From: WJMT01 sp964445575
GTDB lineage: Bacteria; Acidobacteriota; Aminicenantia; Aminicenantales; Aminicenantaceae
Assembly (NCBI GenBank): GCA_964445575.1
Contig: CAYULB010000005.1
Coordinates: 1-64,000, forward strand
Reading direction: 5' to 3'
Length of the DNA: 64,000 nucleotides
Position numbers and translations under genes: made by a program. Below, in pieces: positions 35,991-44,060 of this stretch (the first letter of the stretch is position 1; every line of letters begins with the position of its first letter). Under the pieces are notes generated by a model. That model ran no database searches. It saw only the letters and a program-made list of their open reading frames with translations, and was not told where the DNA came from.

Positions 35991-36388
35991 TTATATGATC
36001 TCCAATTCATCTTTACTGGGAAGCTCAGGAAAAGAAGCGTGAGGTTCCTGCTGATACCAGAAAGCCACGGATGAAATATCATCCTGAAGGGGAAGATACC
36101 GACTTCCAGAGCGTCATCCCAGAGCCTGGATGTGAACATAGGGAGAGACCTTCCATCCCTGGCCCAGGTCGCGGGCTGCATTCATGGCCGGTCCATCCGC
36201 AGACATGCCGCCTTTCCCTTTTCCCCGGTGAAGTTTTCAGGGCTGATGGACCGGGATTTGGCATGTGAGAGACGATACAGATTGCCCAGATTCAGATACA
36301 GTCCATTAAATAATTTTTCTTCGGCTGCGGACACAAGGAGCGCAGCCAGCATAAAGAAAACAATGACAGTGACCCATGATCTTTTCAT
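35991..36388 (-). pseudogene. Relic of a DUF2961/GH172 glycoside-hydrolase gene
   Basis: Read on the minus strand, ATG 36388 starts a signal peptide (MKRSWVTVIVFFMLAALLVSAAEEKLFN) followed by LGNLYRLSHAKSRSISPENFTGEKGKA, which matches the N-terminus of DUF2961 (now GH172: fructo- and arabinofuranosidases). A second frame then carries NAARDLGQGWKVSPYVHIQALG, the next conserved segment, and stops. A third frame carries LQDDISSVAFWYQQEPHASFPELPSKDELEII and stops at 35991; this is the family's C-terminus. The middle of about 250 residues, including the catalytic region, is gone. So the gene has at least one frameshift and a large internal deletion. Confidence 0.75.
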
Positions 36389-36475
36389 GTATGCCCTCCT
36401 AAAATGTTGTGTTGATTTGTTTTATTTTTAAACTCTTTCACGGAATTAGAATTGTTTTTACTCCGGGTTTCTTGG

Positions 36476-36505
36476 TTGACTGGTTTGGATTTTTATGTGT
36501 ATTAT
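36476..36505 (+). promoter_or_regulatory. Promoter of the Lol-like cassette
   Basis: TTGACT, an 18-base spacer and TATTAT, about 110 bases before the LolA-like gene. Confidence 0.45.
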
Positions 36506-36616
36506 GAATGAAAGAGCTGCTTAGATGAAATAATTTTTCTTAGGATTGCTTTGGTTACTGTGGTCAAAACCGTTTTTTTATGGAAGTTGCCGCAGCGATA
36601 TAAAGGAGAAGGCAAA

Positions 36617-37384
36617 ATGAACAAATGGTTGATCATGGGAGCTTCTCTCATGTTTGTATTGGGGTCAGTGATATTTTCCAGCAACAGCCAGGAACAAGAC
36701 GTGACTGCACGTGATATTGTCGAAAAGCTCGATGAATTGTACCGCAGTGATTCCAGCAAAGCTTTAATGGAGATGGAGATCGTCACTCCTCATTGGCAGC
36801 GAACACTAAAGATGCGTATCTGGAGTGAAGGCATGGATAAAACCTTTGTCAGGATTTTGGAGCCGAAAAAGGAAAGAGGCATAGGAACGCTGCGAGTTGA
36901 AAATGAAATGTGGAATTACCTTCCCAAGACCAATAAAGTCATTAAAATTCCGCCTTCTATGATGATGAGTTCTTGGATGGGTTCGGATTTCACCAATAAT
37001 GATTTGGTCCGGGAATACACCTTTGTTGAGGATTATGATTTTGAGATGACGGAAATCGAAAATCCTGAACACGGACAATTATACCTGAAATGTATTCCTC
37101 ATGAAGGTCTGCCCATTGTATGGGGGCATATCATTTTGGCGGTCCGCAGTGAGGATTACCTGCCGGTGTGGGAAAAATATTATGATGAAAAAGGAAAGCT
37201 GGCCCGGGAAATGTTTTACCGGGATATCAAAAGGTTTGATGACCGGACGATTCCCTCAGTTATGGAGTTGATCCCGGCATCAAAAGAGGGCCACAAAACC
37301 ATTATTTACTATCTTGAAGCGGAATTTGAGATTAAGATGGATGAATCGGTGTTTACGCTGAGAAACCTGCGCTCTGGATTTTAA
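36617..37384 (+). CDS. Outer-membrane lipoprotein-sorting (LolA-like) protein
   Basis: A 255-residue exported protein with signal peptide MNKWLIMGASLMFVLGSVIFSS. The mature region matches the LolA-like "outer membrane lipoprotein-sorting protein" group (COG2834-type): ARDIVEKLDELYRSDSSKALMEMEI, FVRILEPKKERGIGTLRVENEMWNYLPKTNKVIKIPPSMMMSSWMGSDFTNNDLVREY. These are half-barrel proteins that bind acyl chains in the periplasm. An open frame reaches 36551, but ATG 36617 with AAAGGAGAA upstream is the real start. It heads a five-gene cassette with two permeases, an ATPase and an outer-membrane barrel; export of lipid or lipoprotein to the outer membrane is likely. Confidence 0.88.
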   Translation: MNKWLIMGASLMFVLGSVIFSSNSQEQDVTARDIVEKLDELYRSDSSKALMEMEIVTPHWQRTLKMRIWSEGMDKTFVRILEPKKERGIGTLRVENEMWNYLPKTNKVIKIPPSMMMSSWMGSDFTNNDLVREYTFVEDYDFEMTEIENPEHGQLYLKCIPHEGLPIVWGHIILAVRSEDYLPVWEKYYDEKGKLAREMFYRDIKRFDDRTIPSVMELIPASKEGHKTIIYYLEAEFEIKMDESVFTLRNLRSGF

Positions 37385-37388
37385 AAAG

Positions 37389-38603
37389 ATGATGCTGAAA
37401 ATGGCTTTTCGCAATATATTTCGCCACAAACGCCGCACAGTTTTTACGGGATTGAGCATGTTCGGAGGTTTTGTGATGGCTGCGATTTTTATCGGCTGGG
37501 CGGATGGAACGTACAACAATATTATTGACGGATTCACACGGAATAATTTTGGACATATTCAGATACATGCGGAAAGTTACCTGGACCGGCCGTCTTTATA
37601 CAAAACTATTGACCAGCTTGCTGTGGTCAAAGATGCGGTTTCCAGCCTGGAGTATGTGGATTCCTGGGCCCCTAGGGTTTATTCTTCGGGGCTGGGATCG
37701 CTGGAAGAGAAAAGCAGCGGCATTCAGATCACGGGTATTGATCCAATCCGGGAAAATGAAACCATTCATTTCAACCGGAAAATCATTCAGGGAGAGAGCT
37801 TATCCCCCCAACCGGAAAAGGAAGTGCTGCTGGGAAAGGGATTGGCAGAAGTCCTGAATGCCGAAACAGGAAGTGAAGTGGTGGTCATTTCCCAGGCAGC
37901 GGACGGTTCCATCGCCAATGATCTTTATCAGGTGACCGGGATTCTGGATTTGGGAGACGGAGCCTCTAACCGCACAGCTTTTTATATCCATATACAGGAT
38001 GCCCAGGAGCTTTTTGTTCTGGGAGATAAAGTGCATGAAGTCGCGATAACCATGGATGATTTAGATGCTGTGAGATCGGCGGACCGGATATTGGAAAAGC
38101 GGCTGGAGAGAACCGGGCTAGATCCGGCTTCCTGGCAGGAATTTGCCCGTTCTTTTTATGTTGCTATGAAGGCGGACATGCAAGGCATGTGGATTACGCT
38201 GGTTGTGATTGTGTTAGTCGTAGCCATAGGTGTCTTGAATACGGTGTTGATGTCGGTTCTGGAGCGGCAGAGAGAATATGGAGTGTTAAAAGCAGTGGGG
38301 ACCAAATCCCACCAAATTGTGAAACTTGTGCTGGCTGAGGTGAATATCCTGGCTGTATTTTCTATTGTTTTTGGAGTTGGAATAGGACTTCTGGTGAACT
38401 GGATTCTTTCCCAGCACGGTATCAATCTCAGTCAGCCGATAAGCTGGGGAGGAATGGAGATTCAATCCATGAAAGCGGAAATCAATCTTCGCAGTTTTGT
38501 TATTCCTGCTGTCACTGTTTGGCTCTCAGCTACAATGGTCAGTGTTTTTCCGGCTTTGAAAGCGGCTCGGACGGAACCGGCGAAGACCATGCGGATGCAC
38601 TGA
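37389..38603 (+). CDS. ABC transporter permease, FtsX/LolC-like (first of pair)
   Basis: A 404-residue permease with the LolC/LolE/MacB topology: one N-terminal helix (FRHKRRTVFTGLSMFGGFVMAAIFIGWADG), a large periplasmic domain (about 50-270) and three C-terminal helices with the FtsX core ITLVVIVLVVAIGVLNTVLMSVLERQREYGVLKAVGT. Such permeases do not carry cargo through the membrane but pull lipidated substrates from its outer leaflet. It lies 4 bases after the LolA-like gene and 9 before the second permease, so the pair probably forms a heterodimer. Confidence 0.9.
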   Translation: MMLKMAFRNIFRHKRRTVFTGLSMFGGFVMAAIFIGWADGTYNNIIDGFTRNNFGHIQIHAESYLDRPSLYKTIDQLAVVKDAVSSLEYVDSWAPRVYSSGLGSLEEKSSGIQITGIDPIRENETIHFNRKIIQGESLSPQPEKEVLLGKGLAEVLNAETGSEVVVISQAADGSIANDLYQVTGILDLGDGASNRTAFYIHIQDAQELFVLGDKVHEVAITMDDLDAVRSADRILEKRLERTGLDPASWQEFARSFYVAMKADMQGMWITLVVIVLVVAIGVLNTVLMSVLERQREYGVLKAVGTKSHQIVKLVLAEVNILAVFSIVFGVGIGLLVNWILSQHGINLSQPISWGGMEIQSMKAEINLRSFVIPAVTVWLSATMVSVFPALKAARTEPAKTMRMH

Positions 38604-38612
38604 GGAGGAGAA

Positions 38613-39839
38613 ATGTGGTTTTACATCAAATTAGCCTGGCGGAATGTTTTTCGGAATAAACGCCGGACTATCATAGCGAGTACAGCCATCGGTATAGGAT
38701 TGGCATCTCTGATTTTTGTGGATGGGCTTTTAATCGGGATGAAAGACTCCATGATCCGCTCCGCCACAAGTTCATTTTTAGGGGAGGCACAAATTCATTC
38801 GGAGGGTTACCGGCAGACGCGGGAAGTGGATGAGACCATCAATCAAGCCGGAAAAGTTATAAATAAATTGAGACAGGCTCCGGAGGTGAAATATTTTGCC
38901 CCCAGAGCCATGAGCTATGCGATGATCACGTCTGCGGCCAATGTCCGGTCTGTCCAGATGGTTGGAGTGGAACCTCAAAGAGAAAGGAATATTTCAAAAA
39001 TTGATGAGGCGGTTCGGGAAGGGACATTTTTTGAGGAGTCTGATCCTCGTGATGTTTTGATTGGGGAAGAGCTGGCCGAAATTCTGGAAGTCAGCCTGGG
39101 GGATCGGATGGTCATCACGGTATCTCAGGCTGAAAGCGGGGATCTGTCCCAGGAAATGTTCCGGATATCTGGATTATTCCATTTCAATACCCAGGAGATG
39201 GATAAAGGTATGATTTTTATCCAGCTGGACAAAGCCCAGGAAATGCTGAATATTGTTGATGGAATCCATGAAATCGCTGTCCAATTTCAAAACATTCAGG
39301 ACTCTATGAAGCCAGGACTTCCCTTTTGGGAGAGGTTTTCCCAGTGGGGAAACGAGGCGGTGAGCTGGACCGAGGTTTTACCCCAGATGAATGCAGTTTT
39401 TGAAATGACCGCCATCAGCCGTTTTGTGATGTTTATTCTTATTGCCGCTGTGGTGGTTTTCGGTATTATCAATACCCTGTTCATGTCCATGTATGAGCGT
39501 TTGTTTGAATTTGGTGTGCTTCGGGCAGTCGGAACCCGGTCAGGCGGTGTGCTTCGTCTGATGATTTTCGAATCCGGCGCCTTGGGAATTATCAGCGCCG
39601 GAATCGGTATTGTTCTGGGGCTGGCTGTCACTGCCCTCTTAGCCCATACTGGGATCGATTATCGGGGCATCGAATTTGCTGGATCCACCATCCAAGAATT
39701 GATTTATCCGGTTCTGAATGTGTATCAATTTATTTTTTATCCCCTGGGAATTATCGTATTTACCTCCCTGATCGGATTGTATCCGGCATTAACAGCGGCC
39801 CGGATGTCCATCACGGAAGCCATGCGGAGGAGTATGTGA
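38613..39839 (+). CDS. ABC transporter permease, FtsX/LolE-like (second of pair)
   Basis: A 408-residue permease of the same build as its neighbour: N-terminal WRNVFRNKRRTIIASTAIGIGLASLIFVDGL, periplasmic domain, and the C-terminal FtsX domain FVMFILIAAVVVFGIINTLFMSMYERLFEFGVLRAVGTRSGG. GGAGG precedes ATG 38613. Its stop overlaps a GTG at 39836, but the ATPase more likely starts at 39851. Confidence 0.9.
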   Translation: MWFYIKLAWRNVFRNKRRTIIASTAIGIGLASLIFVDGLLIGMKDSMIRSATSSFLGEAQIHSEGYRQTREVDETINQAGKVINKLRQAPEVKYFAPRAMSYAMITSAANVRSVQMVGVEPQRERNISKIDEAVREGTFFEESDPRDVLIGEELAEILEVSLGDRMVITVSQAESGDLSQEMFRISGLFHFNTQEMDKGMIFIQLDKAQEMLNIVDGIHEIAVQFQNIQDSMKPGLPFWERFSQWGNEAVSWTEVLPQMNAVFEMTAISRFVMFILIAAVVVFGIINTLFMSMYERLFEFGVLRAVGTRSGGVLRLMIFESGALGIISAGIGIVLGLAVTALLAHTGIDYRGIEFAGSTIQELIYPVLNVYQFIFYPLGIIVFTSLIGLYPALTAARMSITEAMRRSM

Positions 39840-39850
39840 AGGAGAAAGCT

Positions 39851-40558
39851 ATGAACGAGAAAAAAGATTTGATCATAAAGGCTGAAGCTGTTGAAAAAAC
39901 TTATCATGATAATGGTGTGGATGTGCGGGCGGTTCGGGGCGTTGATATGGAAGTGAGTGCGGGAGAATTCTCTGCTATTGTCGGTCCGTCCGGTTCTGGG
40001 AAAACCACTTTACTCAATGTGATATCCGGACTGGACAGCCCTACTGCCGGAAAAGTTATTCTGGGCGGGCAGATGATCTCAGAGATGGAGGGCAAAGAAC
40101 TGTCTGATTTCAGGCGCGATCACATCGGATTTATATTCCAGGCTTATAATTTGATTCCGGTTCTGAAAGTGGAGGAAAATGTGGAATACATCATGATGCT
40201 GCAGGGAGTATCCAAAGAAGAGCGCCATCGTCGGGTAGGAGAGATGCTGAAAGATGTGGGACTTCAGGGCATGGAAAATCGTTTTCCGCCTAAATTATCC
40301 GGAGGACAGCAGCAGCGGGTCGCCATTGCCCGTGCTATGGTATCCCAGCCCTCTCTGATTCTTGCGGATGAGCCCACCGCCAACCTGGATTCCAAAACAG
40401 GATCGGATTTACTGGATATGATGGCGGAATTGAATCAAAAAACCGGTATGACGTTTCTTTTCTCCACCCATGACCGTATGGTCATGCGCAAAGCCCGCAG
40501 AATCATCACACTGAAGGATGGCAAGGTTGCAAACGACGAGACCAAAGAGAGCCAATGA
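39851..40558 (+). CDS. ABC transporter ATPase, LolD/MacB-like
   Basis: A 235-residue ATPase that would energise the two FtsX-like permeases. Walker [13 protein letters not shown], the Q-loop [20 protein letters not shown], signature [14 protein letters not shown], Walker [17 protein letters not shown] and the H-switch STHD are intact. I prefer ATG 39851 (AAGGAG at 6 bases) over GTG 39836, which overlaps the preceding stop. Its own stop overlaps the barrel gene's start (ATGA). Confidence 0.93.
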   Translation: MNEKKDLIIKAEAVEKTYHDNGVDVRAVRGVDMEVSAGEFSAIVGPSGSGKTTLLNVISGLDSPTAGKVILGGQMISEMEGKELSDFRRDHIGFIFQAYNLIPVLKVEENVEYIMMLQGVSKEERHRRVGEMLKDVGLQGMENRFPPKLSGGQQQRVAIARAMVSQPSLILADEPTANLDSKTGSDLLDMMAELNQKTGMTFLFSTHDRMVMRKARRIITLKDGKVANDETKESQ

Positions 40559-41820
40559 ACAAGATTCAGAACTGGATTCTTGGAGCTGCGGTCGTTTTAT
40601 TTTTTTGCTGTCCTTTGGCTTCGCAGGGCATGAGAATCAGCGGATATTATAAGAATTTTTCCATCTTTTTTTCTATGCCTGAGATGCTGATTAATGAGGA
40701 GAGCTTATCGTCAAACCGTATGGGAGTGGTGACCAACCGCTTCCGGATGCAGATATCCGCTGATCTCTGGGATGATATAGAATTTAACCTGGCTTATGAT
40801 CTTTCGCCCAGGATTCAGGACCCGGCCTTGTTTCAGGAAACCATGTTTTTTCCTGGAACAGTATCTCCAGGATATCGCCTGACTGATTTTCGGGATCAAA
40901 TATACCCTCCACCCCAAGACCCTGCCAGCAGTTTTGGCTTATTCCATAATCTGGACCGCTTGGTGGTGATGAAGCGTTTCAGCTGGGCGGATCTCTATGT
41001 GGGACGACAGGCCGTCGCCTGGGGCAGTGCGAGGATCATCAATCCCACTGATATTATTGCCCCTTTTTCATTTAATCAGCTAGATACAGAGGAAAGGCGG
41101 GGTGTGGATGCCGTACGGCTGCGGATTCCTTTGGGAATGATGGACGAGCTTGACATGGGGGTAGTGTCCGGTCAAGATTTCAAAGCTGAGACAAGCGCCG
41201 TTTTTCTGCGCTGGAAGTTTTATGTCTGGCGCACGGATATTTCCTTCCTTTCCCTGGCTTTCCGCCGCCACTTGCTGATTGGACTTAACTTGGCGCGGGC
41301 AATGGGGGGAGCGGGGGCATGGTGTGAAGCGGCTTTGGTTTTTCCGCGAATTTTTGAACAGGATTTGTTTGTCGAAGAAGATCGATATTTTCGGCTGTCC
41401 GCCGGTTTGGATTATAATTTCACCTCCCGGTTTTACGGATTTGCAGAATACCATTTTAGTTCAGCCGGATCGAATCAGCCCCGGACTTATTTCGACCTGT
41501 TTTCAACCTCTGCGTTTCAAGATGGTTCCGTATACTTGATGGGAAAACACTATCTCGGAGTGGGAGCCACATATCAGATCACTTCGCTGATGCCAGCGTC
41601 GGGTTTGCTGTTATTCAATGCCAGTGATAAATCTCTTACCTTGGCGCCCCAGTTGGAGTATAATATCTCTCCTGATATCTATCTTTCGGGAGGATGCTAT
41701 CTGGGACTTGGTCCCGGACTTGAAGCGGCGGACCCTGGTCATCCTAAGGCCGTAGTCATGCGGTCAGAATTCGGAACCTATCCGGATATGGTTTTCACAT
41801 CCTTCCGCATCTATTTTTAG
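40555..41820 (+). CDS. Outer-membrane beta-barrel protein (porin-like, DUF1302-type)
   Basis: A 421-residue protein with a signal peptide (NWILGAAVVLFFCCPLASQG). Alternating strands such as RFRMQISADLWDDIEFNLAYDLS, FSWADLYVGRQAVAWGSARIINPTDIIAPF, FYGFAEYHFSSAGSN and the final FTSFRIYF (terminal aromatic) mark a beta-barrel; the GRQAVAWGSARIINPTDI stretch is characteristic of DUF1302-like outer-membrane proteins. Coupled to the ABC ATPase and last in the cassette, it may be the outer-membrane end of the export route or a resident channel. Its precise role is unknown. Confidence 0.82.
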   Translation: MNKIQNWILGAAVVLFFCCPLASQGMRISGYYKNFSIFFSMPEMLINEESLSSNRMGVVTNRFRMQISADLWDDIEFNLAYDLSPRIQDPALFQETMFFPGTVSPGYRLTDFRDQIYPPPQDPASSFGLFHNLDRLVVMKRFSWADLYVGRQAVAWGSARIINPTDIIAPFSFNQLDTEERRGVDAVRLRIPLGMMDELDMGVVSGQDFKAETSAVFLRWKFYVWRTDISFLSLAFRRHLLIGLNLARAMGGAGAWCEAALVFPRIFEQDLFVEEDRYFRLSAGLDYNFTSRFYGFAEYHFSSAGSNQPRTYFDLFSTSAFQDGSVYLMGKHYLGVGATYQITSLMPASGLLLFNASDKSLTLAPQLEYNISPDIYLSGGCYLGLGPGLEAADPGHPKAVVMRSEFGTYPDMVFTSFRIYF

Positions 41821-41860
41821 TCTATCATCTCAAGGAGGAAGAAGCAGAGGACCTTCAGGA

Positions 41861-42439
41861 TCATTCCAGGTCAAGAGCATTGACCACATCTTGAATGGTG
41901 GTCAAGACCGCAAAACCATACGACAGGTTCAACAAAGAAGCTTCGTGCATCGCCTTGTGGAAGGTTGCGGTTCCGTCTTTTGCAAAATAGACCTCGAATC
42001 CTCTCATGAATGCACTGCGGGCTGTTGTCTCGCAGCATAAATTGGTCAGCACACCGCAGACAATGACTTGACTAACTCCTTTGTCCCTCAGGGTCTTTTC
42101 CAAATCAGTATTGAGAAAACCATCATACTGGTGCTTGATCACAGTTATGCCTTTGCTGGGTTCCAGGACATCCACAATCTCACTCATGGGGTTCTCTTCT
42201 CTGATTCTTTCTCTCCACCAGCGGAGCATGAGATTATCCTTGTGGTCGGAATCGATATGGCGGGTAAAAATGATGGGACGTTGACACTGGGTGAAGCAGT
42301 CCACGAGAGGCTTCAGTTTTTCAGCGAGTTTATCTGAATGGGGAACAAAAAAGCTGCTGTCTGGATCGCAAAAATGCCGCTGCATATCAATGACCAGCAG
42401 CGCGGCCTTGCCCTTTTGAATCTTGAAGTTATTACGCAT
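41861..42439 (-). CDS. Isochorismatase-family cysteine hydrolase
   Basis: A 192-residue cytoplasmic hydrolase. The triad is visible: Asp in LLVIDMQRHFCDPDS, Lys in ITVIKHQYDGFLNTDL and Cys in VIVCGVLTNLCCETTARSA. Family members cleave ureido, nicotinamide-like or isochorismate-type C-N and C-O bonds; the substrate here is not known and the neighbours give no hint. The ribosome site GAGGATAAAATG lies inside a 25-base palindrome that also covers the start codon (42438-42462). It converges with the barrel gene. Confidence 0.88.
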   Translation of the reverse strand: MRNNFKIQKGKAALLVIDMQRHFCDPDSSFFVPHSDKLAEKLKPLVDCFTQCQRPIIFTRHIDSDHKDNLMLRWWRERIREENPMSEIVDVLEPSKGITVIKHQYDGFLNTDLEKTLRDKGVSQVIVCGVLTNLCCETTARSAFMRGFEVYFAKDGTATFHKAMHEASLLNLSYGFAVLTTIQDVVNALDLE

Positions 42440-42462
42440 TTTATCCTCATTGAGGATAAAAT
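42438..42462. promoter_or_regulatory. Perfect palindrome over the hydrolase start codon
   Basis: Two exact 12-base arms, ATTTTATCCTCA and TGAGGATAAAAT, are separated by one base. The palindrome covers the ribosome site and start codon of the 41861-42439 gene. It could be an operator for a dimeric repressor or an mRNA hairpin that hides the start. Confidence 0.7.
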
Positions 42463-42761
42463 ACGGCCTTAAGGGATGTCAAGACATAACCTTAAAAAGG
42501 AGTTGGATAATCAGAAATTATTCATTTTACCTTAAAGCCACTTAACCTTTCTCTGCGCAGACCATTCGCAAAAGAGAAACACTTCGAATGAAAACTAAAT
42601 ATTAAAAAACAACCTTTTTCATCAAAACAGCGTTCTAATTAATAGATTATCCTGAAAAAGCAGGTTCATTCGGGTAATGAAAAATATATGTCTGCTTGAC
42701 GAGTGGGTTGATTTTTAGACCCATACCATTGACTATATATAAATAAGGAAATGTCTGATTC
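42463..42761. other. Gene-free intergenic region
   Basis: About 300 bases between the divergent hydrolase and HExxxH genes. It is AT-rich; no convincing promoter pair, repeat or RNA gene was seen in it. AAGGAAATG lies shortly before the 42762 start. Confidence 0.4.
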
Positions 42762-44036
42762 ATGAAATCACAGTTATTCCGCCAAGTAATGACTATTTTA
42801 TTAACCATGTCATTCTGCGCTCTTTCCCCCTTTCATCTTAAGGGTGAGGGAGTCCGTTACGCTATTGTTTTTGACCTCACTCAGTCCTCCAGATTCGGGG
42901 CAGAAAATTTACTGAGCGGACACAAATTGATTTTTTCACTCCAGGAGAAAGTCCTGCCGCCATCCTTGACTGAAGAAGCCACCGCTCTTTCAAAAACAGG
43001 AGGGATCGCTTACCGGCTGGCTAAAGCGGTTCTCCTGGATAATGTCATCAATCATTTCACCTTCCTTGTTCAGCACGAGGTCTTCGGTCATGGAGCCAGG
43101 TATCGTGAATTTGGATATCAGGGCATCCGGTATGAGCTCAATCTTTTTTTTCCGTGGGGTTCGGGAAAAGGATGGACCAGCGGCCGCGGATCCCCGTCAG
43201 ACCGAAGAGTGTCTGTTCAGGAGCTTATGGTAGCAGGAGCTGGAGGAGTGGAAGCCAACTCTCTGTTGGCACGCCGCCTGAGGATGAACTGGATGTTAGA
43301 AGGTCAAATGGCATACGGGGAATCCATGCTGTATTTGTACACGGCCAATGATCTGCTGGCATACATATGGAGAACCCGATGGAAGATCCGAGGATTAAAG
43401 GGAAATGACATCCTCAATTGGCTGCGCCGACTCAACTCCTTTGAAGGTCATATCTTGGAAGATGACTACCGCCTGACTTTAAATGACCTGTGCTGGCATT
43501 CCTGGGTCAATCTTTTCAGCCCCTTTAATTATTTTGCGCTTTATAACCTTTTTGTGCCTTATCTGTGGCATGGTGAAACCCATTCCGGCATTCCCATGAT
43601 CCGAATAGGAGAGCCCAAGTATCTTCCTTCCCTAAGAATAGGGCTCACTCCTTACGGCACAGAATTCGTCCAAGAGAACTACATAAAAAAAGACGAGCAG
43701 CTGCATGTAGTGTCAATACGCATCGGGGAACCCACATTCCATCGGTTCTGGGGAATCGGCTGGGAATGTTGGAACCTGATGGACAGGAAAAATTTCAGCC
43801 TGGACAGTCGGGTTGATCTGTGGAACCAAGCTGAACTGGTGTTGGGAGATGAAGATGGCTTTATAAGCCAGAGTGGATGGGGGGGTTCAGCTGTTGTGAC
43901 CGGTCATTTAAAAAACATAAAACCTCTGGGAGTCGGCGCGCTGCTCGAGCTGGGATACAAAACCGCAGGTTTTCTGGAAGGAGAACAGCTTCAGAAAGGG
44001 ATTATTTTCCGGGTTGGTTTGACCTATTGGGAATAA
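42762..44036 (+). CDS. Uncharacterised exported protein with an HExxxH motif
   Basis: A 424-residue protein with an apparent signal (MTILLTMSFCALSPFHLKG). At 105-110 the motif HEVFGH is flanked by hydrophobic sequence (INHFTFLVQHEVFGHGARYREFG), followed at distance by ELMVAGAGGVEAN. This looks like a metal site of the site-2-protease or gluzincin kind, but the spacing is HExxxH rather than HExxH. The C-terminal half contains alternating strands (VRYAIVFDL, VVSIRIGEPTFHRFWGIGWE, GVGALLELGYKTAGF and IIFRVGLTYWE), ending in an aromatic-rich strand, so an outer-membrane barrel is possible. I do not know the family. The 801-residue permease follows 24 bases later. Confidence 0.7.
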   Translation: MKSQLFRQVMTILLTMSFCALSPFHLKGEGVRYAIVFDLTQSSRFGAENLLSGHKLIFSLQEKVLPPSLTEEATALSKTGGIAYRLAKAVLLDNVINHFTFLVQHEVFGHGARYREFGYQGIRYELNLFFPWGSGKGWTSGRGSPSDRRVSVQELMVAGAGGVEANSLLARRLRMNWMLEGQMAYGESMLYLYTANDLLAYIWRTRWKIRGLKGNDILNWLRRLNSFEGHILEDDYRLTLNDLCWHSWVNLFSPFNYFALYNLFVPYLWHGETHSGIPMIRIGEPKYLPSLRIGLTPYGTEFVQENYIKKDEQLHVVSIRIGEPTFHRFWGIGWECWNLMDRKNFSLDSRVDLWNQAELVLGDEDGFISQSGWGGSAVVTGHLKNIKPLGVGALLELGYKTAGFLEGEQLQKGIIFRVGLTYWE

Positions 44037-44060
44037 AATGAATCTTTAAGGTGATGACCC

